DNA from: Flavobacterium reichenbachii
GTDB lineage: Bacteria; Bacteroidota; Bacteroidia; Flavobacteriales; Flavobacteriaceae
Reading direction: 5' to 3'
Length of the DNA: 64,000 bases
Assembly: GCF_002217435.1 (NCBI RefSeq)
Contig: NZ_MUHF01000009.1
Location: 62,001-126,000 of the forward strand
Below are positions 1-6,542 of the stretch, piece by piece (position 1 is the stretch's first letter; every line of letters begins with the position of its first letter). The position numbers and the translations under genes were made by a program. The notes beneath the pieces were generated by a model. It made no database searches. It was not told where the DNA came from and saw only the letters and a program-made list of their open reading frames with translations.

Positions 1-1161
1 GTCTAATTCTTTTTGGTATAATAAATTATGAGGCTGATGCGCTTCTCTAAAAGCATTAAATCCGCCTGCTTTTATCTGCTCGATTCTGGAATGAATCATT
101 TCGTCTGAAAACGAATGACTGTTTCCGATTAAATGTTCGTATTCACAAGTTCCATTTATGAATAAAGGTTCGTCGTTAATAAAAAAACGATTGTCTTTTC
201 CGTCACGACTTACCGGCCAGCTTACCCAGCGGATTCCGTAAGGTGTTGTTAACTGATCTATTATCTTTCCGTTTTCATAAACAGAGGTTACCAGTTTATA
301 CAAATAAGGATTTGATGGCGACCACAATTTCGGATTTTGAATTTCTGGTAATGTTTGAGCGATAGATTTTATTTCTCCTGAAAGATTTTTAATGTCGCTT
401 TTTGTCGAAACAACTTTTTTTCCTAAAGCATCAAAAAGTATATTTTCGATAGTTAAACTACGATCAGAATTACCGTAATTTTTGATTTCGGTAGTAGTAT
501 GAAGAATGGCGCTTTGTTTAGAAACCGATTTGTCGTTCCAAATATGAATTCCAAATGGCTCAATTCGAACATCGTTTGTAATGACCAAAGAAACGGGTCT
601 GAAAATTCCCATTGGCTGTGAGCCTTCAGAAAATCCCCATTCGCCAGAACAGCCACCGCAAACCCACGGAAGATCTGCAATAAATGAGGGATGCGAAGCT
701 TTAACAAGAATCTGATTTTCTTTATCAAAAAAAACAGCTTTGGTAATGTCTAATGTAAATGTGGTTCTTCCGCCTTTGTGCTGCCCGACTTTTTTACCGT
801 TTACCCAAACATCTGCATATGAGCTTACACCTTCAAAATAAAGAAAAAGTCTTTTTCCAACTGCTGCTTTATCTAGTTTTAATGTTTTTTTGTACCAGGC
901 AGTTCCATGTAAATTTCCATGTTTTGTTCTTCTAAAACCATAATACTGATCCCAATTGTGAGGCACACTCACCTTATTCCAATTGGAATCAGTTTTTGGA
1001 TTTTCTACAAAATCTTCTTCTTTCAGCGGAAGATTATCCAACATTACGGTTTCCCAAGATGAGTTCAGCGAAATTTCTCTTCGAACTGAACTTTTGCTTT
1101 GACTCCAAACAAAGCAAAAACTTGAAAAAAAACAAAAAATAAAAAAAACTATTCTTTTCAT
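1..1161 (-). CDS. Glycoside hydrolase family 2 protein, N-terminal part (cut by window edge)
   Basis: An open frame runs from an ATG at 1161 to the left edge without a stop: 387 codons, so the C-terminus lies outside. It begins with a Sec signal peptide (MKRIVFFIFCFFSSFCF, cleavage near WSQS). Next comes the GH2 sugar-binding jelly-roll with the typical phrases VPHNWD, GTAWYKKT, YADVWVNGKKVG and GIFRPVSL, then the immunoglobulin-like domain and the start of the TIM barrel (FINDEPLFINGTCEYEH, GFNAFREAHQPHN). The acid/base and nucleophile glutamates would lie downstream and cannot be checked. Family members include beta-galactosidases, beta-glucuronidases and arabinosidases, all used on pectin side chains. 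The HEYEH-like stretch differs from the usual GVNRHEHHP, so this is probably not a plain LacZ. It would be the last gene in the window of the block opened by the sialidase-fold gene. The family is secure, the substrate is not. Confidence 0.88.
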   Translation of the reverse strand, partial: MKRIVFFIFCFFSSFCFVWSQSKSSVRREISLNSSWETVMLDNLPLKEEDFVENPKTDSNWNKVSVPHNWDQYYGFRRTKHGNLHGTAWYKKTLKLDKAAVGKRLFLYFEGVSSYADVWVNGKKVGQHKGGRTTFTLDITKAVFFDKENQILVKASHPSFIADLPWVCGGCSGEWGFSEGSQPMGIFRPVSLVITNDVRIEPFGIHIWNDKSVSKQSAILHTTTEIKNYGNSDRSLTIENILFDALGKKVVSTKSDIKNLSGEIKSIAQTLPEIQNPKLWSPSNPYLYKLVTSVYENGKIIDQLTTPYGIRWVSWPVSRDGKDNRFFINDEPLFINGTCEYEHLIGNSHSFSDEMIHSRIEQIKAGGFNAFREAHQPHNLLYQKELD

Positions 1162-1170
1162 ATTTTTAAA

Positions 1171-1203
1171 ACCATATAAGTGATATAAGGTAATTTAAGT
1201 TTT
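1171..1203. repeat. Half copy of the ACCATATAAGTGATATAAG intergenic element
   Basis: The stretch starts ACCATATAAGTGATATAAG and continues TAATTTAAG, matching the left arm of the complete palindromic copy at 48067-48178. Only one arm is present here. Confidence 0.7.
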
Positions 1204-1208
1204 AACAT

Positions 1209-1459
1209 CCTGCAAGGTTTTTAAAACCTTATAGGTTTGATTTCTTAACGTTGACTTAGAATACCTACAAGGTTTTAAAAACCTTGCAGGAAATGTCTAA
1301 TGTAACTACGAGTTTGCGTGAGGGATTGAGGCGGTATCCTTTTATGAAGCTTTAGCGGAATAAAAGATATAGCCGAAAGCCCGACCCGAAGGGACACGCC
1401 CAAATTATTTTTTTATTCTAAACTTTATTATACCTACAAGGTTTTGAAAACCTTGCAGG
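1209..1459. repeat. Intergenic repeat cluster: three CCTACAAGG-type palindromes
   Basis: The 306-base gap between the GH138-like gene and the partial GH2 gene holds three palindromes at 1209-1235, 1264-1290 and 1433-1459. Each has arms CCTrCAAGG and CCTTGyAGG around a TTTTnAAAA centre. At 1264 and 1433 the single arm mismatch becomes a G-U pair when read from the minus (transcribed) strand. A further structured element (1314-1401) sits between the second and third. I see no open frame or promoter here. Confidence 0.8.
1314..1401. repeat. GCGTGAGGGAT...CACGCC structured intergenic element, copy 1
   Basis: The element begins GCGTGAGGGAT and ends with GGGACACGCCC, so GCGTG and CACGC can close a stem. 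Inside, ATCCTTTTAT and ATAAAAGATA form a second stem around AAGCTTTAGC. Related copies lie at 13889-13945 (3' end missing) and, inverted, at 11052-11150. It could be a repetitive extragenic palindrome or an RNA-level element; nothing here shows which. Confidence 0.6.
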
Positions 1460-1467
1460 AACGCAGA

Positions 1468-4197
1468 TTAATAGAACAACCAGTCTATTGCCGCTTTTTC
1501 TCCTGCATCGATATATCCGACATCTCTTGGCGTCACGGTTTGATCTGCGTCGATAAAGCCTAAAATTAATACTTTTCCTTTTCCTAAATCTAATTTATTC
1601 TCGCCGGGTTGAAACGTATACGTATGAATATTTACACGAGGCAGCTCTTTTAAATTCATGGCACTTGCCAGAATAACTTCGGCTTGACCGTGTGCATTTC
1701 CTGCTGCATCTGTTTCTAAACTTGGCGGAAGCAAAAATCGCTTTTGATCTGAATTGAAATAACCAACCACTAATTTAACCGCTTTTGTATTTGTAAACTT
1801 CAAATGTGTTCCTTTTTCGTTTTGGTCGTTTTCTACGAATGTAAAGCCGCGTAGATTTTGAAGTTCAGGAGCTATTTTGGTTAACTCAGAAATGTCTGTT
1901 CCGTATACTTTTGTTCCTGTTTTTACTAAATAGGTTCCCGGTTTTTCATCGATGAAAGTTACTTCTGCCATTTTCCAGGGTTTTCCTTCTTTGGTTTCGA
2001 TTTTACCATCTTTTGAAGCTTTTAATTTGTCTAGATTTCTTTTGAAATTAGCCAATTCACGTTCGTAATGCGGTAATAATTCTGCCCAGGTTTTGTTGTT
2101 TCCGTCGTCGCCTCCAATCGGGATTCGGCGTTGCGCGGTCTGCATACTGTTGGCGTAATAATACGTATCTTTTGTCAGGTTTACCAATAATTCATAATGC
2201 TCGATGCTTTTCTCCAAATGAGGCATCGCTTTGTCTAAATCGGTAATATCGTTTGAATAACTGTATCTCAAGACCAATAAAGCCGCTTTTACTTTTTCTG
2301 AAAAGAAATCGGCGAAGGCTTTATAAGCATGCATATCGTTTTTAAGACGTAAAAATTCTTCTTTGTCTTTGGTTACGCTTGCTTCGGCTTTATCAATGGC
2401 TTCAACGGCTAATCTTCCGTGTTCTGTTATTTCGGCAATAATCTGTGTTGGAAGTTCGCCAGAATGTGGTTCTTTGTTCCATTCTTTTTTAGCATATTCT
2501 AAAAGCAATTCTCCAGCTGGTCCGCACGATTCGTGGAAACCCGGATACACACGCCATTTTGCCGGATTTACTAATTGGCTTTCGAACATTCCTAATAATA
2601 AGGTTTGACGATTTCCTTCGGTAATTCCGAAACGTCTTAATGTTTTTGGAGCAATTTCTCCTGTTTCATCATACGCTTTTTGGATGTTATTTGAGGCTTC
2701 CTGATCTGTTCCGTATTTAGAAGCGAGATCTTTATTCCAGAATTTAACTTCTTCGTTTCGGTCTCTTTTGCTGTCCCAAGCATATCTAGCCCAGGCTTTG
2801 TACCAAATCCAGTCACGATCCATTTCTAATAAACGTTCGCCTGTTTTTGTTTTATCTGCCGAATAGGGCCAATCCCAATATGATGCCTGCGGATATAAAT
2901 GCAATGCATTGGCTCCGTGCACGCTGTGCATGGCTTTTACCGTTTTCTGAATAAAATCTGGCGAACCGTATCTGAAAGGTTCTAAGTTAGCCAAAATATG
3001 GACGTTTTCTATATGAATTGATTTTAAAGCACTTAACTGTTTATGAGTTTCGCCCCAAGGTCCGCCCGGCGTGTAAGTCGTTAAAGATTCTCCTGTGTAT
3101 TTACTTTCTGTATATAAATTTTTATATAACGGAAGTGATTTTTCCATTACCAAAGGTCCATCTGTATCGTGCGAGCGCAAAATAATTGGAGGTTCTTCAG
3201 TTTTTCCTAATGCCTGTAAACCGTCGCGAACGCCCGGAATAATGGTTTTGGTGAACCATTCTACATCGTCATCAACTGTATTGATTGCTTCTCCCAAACA
3301 AACCATTAACCCAACATTTGGATATTTTTCTATAAAAGCGGCAATAGATTTTCTGGTATAATCTGAAAGTAATGGCGTAATTGGTCGCGAACGATCCTGT
3401 GTTTTAATGTTATAATGTTCTGCAAAAGGTTTTGAAACAATAATATTGTAAAACATCTGAATGACCCAGATTCCACGTTTGTTGGCTTCAACCGTTAAGA
3501 ATTTATAGATTTCTTCGTTCTTTTTGAAATCTTCGTCGCTTACTTCTACAGCAAAAGGATATTCTTTTAGTTTTACTAAAGATGCAAAAGGATGTCCGTT
3601 CCACAAATACAAGGAGTTCATTCTGTTTTGAACCAGCATATCCAAATACTTCGTCCACAGTTTTTTATCGTAAAACCACGGAAAAGTTTCTGGTGTATAC
3701 GGATATTCATAAACGTCACGTCCCGGAAGATAAACGGGTTTCTGCATTCCGATACAAGCACCTCTTAAAACCATTTCCGGACTGTCGTCAATATTAATTT
3801 CTGACGGAAGTTTTCCCGAATCTTTTATACGATCTGCTAATTCTAATGCGCCGTACAAAGCACCGCTTGCATCTGTTCCTTCAATAAAAATGATATTTTT
3901 TTGAGTACGAATTTGAAAGCCTTCTTTTTTAGTCAGTTTACTATCGTCAATTTTGGCGCTTTTTGCGTTTTGCTTCCAGAAATCTGTTCCTTTTTCTCCA
4001 ATAACAATTACCTGGTCTTTTGACTTTGTAATTTTAGTAGAAGAAGTAGTTTTGAAACCTTTAGAAGATAATGTTTCTGATAGTTTTTCGGCTCCAAATT
4101 TTGCTCTCGGCGAATTGGCATCACTAACAATTGTTATGTTTTGCGCTGTCGCGAAAGAGACGTAGAAACCTAAAAAAAGTAAGCTTAAATATTTCAT
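1468..4197 (-). CDS. GH138-like alpha-galacturonidase with C-terminal shared module
   Basis: 909 residues with a Sec signal peptide (residues 1-19). An N-terminal alpha/beta domain of the GH67/GH20 kind spans about 20-140 (VIVIGEKG, IIFIEGTDASGALYGALELAD). A TIM barrel follows, about 141-560, with Glu303 in MVCLGEAIN and Glu370 in SKYTGE. The two are 67 residues apart, the same spacing I recall for the catalytic pair (Glu294/Glu361) of the characterised GH138 enzyme BPA0997. That family removes chain A galacturonic acid from rhamnogalacturonan II. A helical stretch (about 560-740) leads to a beta-rich domain (about 742-885) that also occurs in the protein at 58500-60164. The gene lies downstream of the exported isomerase-fold gene with an 84-base gap containing a hairpin. 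Alternatives are other GH67-N-bearing uronidases such as GH115, but the barrel motifs fit those less well. Confidence 0.72.
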   Translation of the reverse strand: MKYLSLLFLGFYVSFATAQNITIVSDANSPRAKFGAEKLSETLSSKGFKTTSSTKITKSKDQVIVIGEKGTDFWKQNAKSAKIDDSKLTKKEGFQIRTQKNIIFIEGTDASGALYGALELADRIKDSGKLPSEINIDDSPEMVLRGACIGMQKPVYLPGRDVYEYPYTPETFPWFYDKKLWTKYLDMLVQNRMNSLYLWNGHPFASLVKLKEYPFAVEVSDEDFKKNEEIYKFLTVEANKRGIWVIQMFYNIIVSKPFAEHYNIKTQDRSRPITPLLSDYTRKSIAAFIEKYPNVGLMVCLGEAINTVDDDVEWFTKTIIPGVRDGLQALGKTEEPPIILRSHDTDGPLVMEKSLPLYKNLYTESKYTGESLTTYTPGGPWGETHKQLSALKSIHIENVHILANLEPFRYGSPDFIQKTVKAMHSVHGANALHLYPQASYWDWPYSADKTKTGERLLEMDRDWIWYKAWARYAWDSKRDRNEEVKFWNKDLASKYGTDQEASNNIQKAYDETGEIAPKTLRRFGITEGNRQTLLLGMFESQLVNPAKWRVYPGFHESCGPAGELLLEYAKKEWNKEPHSGELPTQIIAEITEHGRLAVEAIDKAEASVTKDKEEFLRLKNDMHAYKAFADFFSEKVKAALLVLRYSYSNDITDLDKAMPHLEKSIEHYELLVNLTKDTYYYANSMQTAQRRIPIGGDDGNNKTWAELLPHYERELANFKRNLDKLKASKDGKIETKEGKPWKMAEVTFIDEKPGTYLVKTGTKVYGTDISELTKIAPELQNLRGFTFVENDQNEKGTHLKFTNTKAVKLVVGYFNSDQKRFLLPPSLETDAAGNAHGQAEVILASAMNLKELPRVNIHTYTFQPGENKLDLGKGKVLILGFIDADQTVTPRDVGYIDAGEKAAIDWLFY

Positions 4198-4232
4198 TGT
4201 ATTGTAATTTTATTCTTTGGGAATGCGATTCG

Positions 4233-4265
4233 AGACCTAACAGGTTTTGAAAACCTGTTAGGTCT
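4233..4265. repeat. Perfect palindrome (AGACCTAACAGG arms) after isomerase-fold gene
   Basis: Arms AGACCTAACAGG and CCTGTTAGGTCT flank a TTTTGAAAA centre, giving an almost complete 33-base palindrome between the stop at 4282 and the next start at 4197. It could fold in RNA from either strand. There is no clear U-tract, so I treat it as a repeat rather than a simple terminator. Confidence 0.8.
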
Positions 4266-4281
4266 TCTATGGGCGCAAATA

Positions 4282-5169
4282 CTAATTCTGAAAAATCTTT
4301 TTCAAATAGGCCACATTTGCACCGTAATTAGCTTTTACATTATGTACTTGTGTCACGTCACGAGAACGTTCCACAATCAGCCAGCCGCTCCATTTCATTT
4401 CATCCAGCGTTTGTTTTATTTTTGGCATGTCAATCGCGGTATCATTTTCCAGCCAGACTTTATCGGTATTTGAAGCATGAATCTGCCCTAAATGTTTTTT
4501 GCCTAAAATTTTTAATTCTGAAACAATATCTCTTCCGTTATCTACTGCATTGGCAAAATTGAATGAACTTTTAATGTATTTAGAATCAATTTCTTCTAAT
4601 AGTTTTTTCTCTTCTGTGGCACTCAATGAAGTTTCAATAGCAATCACACCGCCAATTTTTCCAACTTGTTTTCCAGCCCATTTTAATCTTTCGATAATTA
4701 CCAGACGCAATTCTGGATTTTTAACCAAATCACTTTCTGTACCTAATGGAAGATAAGCTACTTTTACTTTCATGTCTTTCATTGCTTTAACACAATCTTC
4801 GATCATGGGTACAATAGTTTCTCTTTTTGCAAAAGACTGGGCATAAAATCCCGACATCGCAATTGAACTGATTCCAACTCCTGTTTCTTTTGATTTATCC
4901 AAAAACTTTTGTCTTTCTACAGGATCGCCAAGTTTGCTGTCAAAAGTTGGTCTGTTTCCTAAACCTCCCATATCCAGTTCGATTCCGTCTGCTTTTATTT
5001 CAGATGCTAAACCAAAAGCGCCTAATTTTTGTCTTTTTAAAATCATCCAATCGCAAACCGCGACTTTGTATTGTTGCTTTTTGCTTGAAGACTGCGCCGT
5101 TGCACAACTGTTGAAAGTCGATGATAGAACGACAAGCATTGCAATAATTAAATTTCTCTTTGATTTCAT
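4282..5169 (-). CDS. Exported sugar phosphate isomerase/epimerase-like TIM-barrel lipoprotein
   Basis: The start was set at 5169 (MKSKRNLIIAMLVVLSS) rather than an in-frame ATG 30 bases upstream, because it begins directly with a lipoprotein signal; the lipobox is FNSC. The mature part is an AP-endonuclease-2/xylose-isomerase-like TIM barrel: KADGIELDMGG, GVGISSIAMSGFY, KVAYLPLGTES, GVIAIETSLSA, HASNTDKVW, WLIVERSRD. Soluble family members isomerise or epimerise sugars or act as lyases, with metal-binding Glu, Asp and His residues. Export to the periplasm or outer membrane is unusual for that chemistry, though such lipoprotein forms are common in Bacteroidota sugar loci. It sits between a sialidase-fold lipoprotein and the GH138-like gene, so a role on an unusual pectin-derived sugar is an inference. 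The fold is secure, the reaction unknown. Confidence 0.85.
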   Translation of the reverse strand: MKSKRNLIIAMLVVLSSTFNSCATAQSSSKKQQYKVAVCDWMILKRQKLGAFGLASEIKADGIELDMGGLGNRPTFDSKLGDPVERQKFLDKSKETGVGISSIAMSGFYAQSFAKRETIVPMIEDCVKAMKDMKVKVAYLPLGTESDLVKNPELRLVIIERLKWAGKQVGKIGGVIAIETSLSATEEKKLLEEIDSKYIKSSFNFANAVDNGRDIVSELKILGKKHLGQIHASNTDKVWLENDTAIDMPKIKQTLDEMKWSGWLIVERSRDVTQVHNVKANYGANVAYLKKIFQN

Positions 5170-5251
5170 GCTTATATTTTTTTGCCACGAATTGCACAAA
5201 TTTTCAATAATTTCAATATTAATTCGTGGAAATTCGCGGCTAACTTTATTT

Positions 5252-6397
5252 TTACTCTTCTTCAGCTTTAACTGCCGTTACAACTTTATTTTCGTCACCC
5301 GGCCAGATTCCGTTTTTGATTGAAAGTGCTTTTAATTTACTTGGATCCACTTTTACGTATTTCAACTTTTCTCTTCTCCAAGTGTAAACGATATGAACCA
5401 TTCCGTCTGAACTTTGAATCATCGACGGATAAGAATACTGGCTGATTTTTGAATCTTCTAAAACCAAAGCCGCACTCCAATTGATTCCGTCTTTAGAAAC
5501 CGAAACATTCAAAGGCGTTCTTGGTCCTTTTGCTTCTTTTCCCGGAGGAAGAACGTGATTGTATACCAATAAATGTCTGCCGTCTTTTAGTGTCACAGCA
5601 TCTGTCCCTGAATTGTTATTTGGAAGTCCGATTAATTCTAAATCTGACCATGTTTTACCGTTATCTTTTGAGAACGTACTGAAAATAGCTCTGTTTCTGG
5701 TTCTTCCGATCGCTTGGATGCTTCCGTCTTTGTGGAATAATATACTTGGCTGAATGGCATTGATTTTTTGTTTTCCTCTTGCAAGTGTATCGCCCATTAC
5801 CCAGGTTTTTCCGAAATCTGGAGTCGATTCCATACGAAGTCTCCAGCCGTCGCCTTCAATACTAGAAGGACATAACAATGTTCCGTTGCTTAATAAAACG
5901 GGGTTGTTTTTGATTGGTCCTAAAAATCCGTCAGGCATTTTTTGTGCTTCAGACCATGTTTTTCCTCCATCAGATGAAGTTCTGATTACACCCCACCATT
6001 CAGATGGTTTTGGTCCGATTTTATAAAATAACATCAAATTGCCATTTGGAATTTGGTATAAAACCGGATTCCATGTTGGTAATCTTGGCCCTTCTTTCAT
6101 AACGCCGTCAGCAACTTTTACTCCTTCATTCCATTTATCACTTCCTTTTGGTTTTATGGCAACATAAATACAAACATCAGGATGTCTTTCATGCGTTCCT
6201 CCAAACCAAGATGCAACTAAATCGCCATTGGTCGCTTCGACAATAGTCACGGCATGACAAGACGGATAAGGAGCTTTATCGTAAATAAACTGATCTACTA
6301 AAATACCTTCTTTCCATGTCTTTTTTTCTAAAGCCGATTTACAACTTCCTAAAAGAAATAAACAGAATAGGGCAAATGTTACTTTTAAAATCTTCAT
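5252..6397 (-). CDS. Sialidase-fold (BNR) beta-propeller lipoprotein
   Basis: 381 residues with a lipoprotein signal (lipobox LLGSC), so anchored outside the cytoplasm. The propeller carries Asp-box repeats: SSDGGKTWSE, TPDFGKTWVM, SKDNGKTWSD and a weaker SKDGINWSA. It also has the BNR_2 opening EATNGDLVASWFGGTHE. This family is routinely named exo-alpha-sialidase, but pectin has no sialic acid. RG-II does contain two related 3-deoxy-2-ulosonic acids, Kdo and Dha, and GH33-type enzymes on Kdo/Dha are known from RG-II systems, so hydrolysis of one of these is my inference. This gene opens the third block: a tandem-decamer operator lies about 107 bases upstream (6505-6524). Other chemistry on this fold (rhamnosidase or lyase) cannot be excluded. 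Confidence 0.82.
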   Translation of the reverse strand: MKILKVTFALFCLFLLGSCKSALEKKTWKEGILVDQFIYDKAPYPSCHAVTIVEATNGDLVASWFGGTHERHPDVCIYVAIKPKGSDKWNEGVKVADGVMKEGPRLPTWNPVLYQIPNGNLMLFYKIGPKPSEWWGVIRTSSDGGKTWSEAQKMPDGFLGPIKNNPVLLSNGTLLCPSSIEGDGWRLRMESTPDFGKTWVMGDTLARGKQKINAIQPSILFHKDGSIQAIGRTRNRAIFSTFSKDNGKTWSDLELIGLPNNNSGTDAVTLKDGRHLLVYNHVLPPGKEAKGPRTPLNVSVSKDGINWSAALVLEDSKISQYSYPSMIQSSDGMVHIVYTWRREKLKYVKVDPSKLKALSIKNGIWPGDENKVVTAVKAEEE

Positions 6398-6460
6398 TCT
6401 TAGCTTTAATTTGTGAATTACAATTTTTGATATTTAATGCAAGGTCAATAATTTTTTTGA

Positions 6461-6524
6461 CAAAATTATTTATTAAGTGTAAAAATGACACTAATTTTTT
6501 AAATATCTATCCTGTACTGTCCCG
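6461..6524 (-). promoter_or_regulatory. Tandem-decamer operator and promoter B (upstream of sialidase-fold gene)
   Basis: Read on the minus strand, 6524-6505 holds two adjacent decamers, CGGGACAGTA and CAGGATAGAT. A degenerate -7-like element CATTTTTA lies 17 bases further on (6487-6480), the spacing seen at the other two sites. A better match to the Bacteroidota -7 consensus, TAATTTTG, lies at 6468-6461 and may be the real one. The same paired decamer occurs at 38625-38644 and 62695-62714. Which -7 element is used is unresolved. Confidence 0.6.
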
Positions 6525-6542
6525 AATTAAGGCAAAAGCCGA

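Noticed and set aside
453..728. Short minus-strand frame at the left end
   Set aside because: It is out of frame with the partial GH2 gene that spans 1-1161, whose reading gives clear GH2 motifs throughout.
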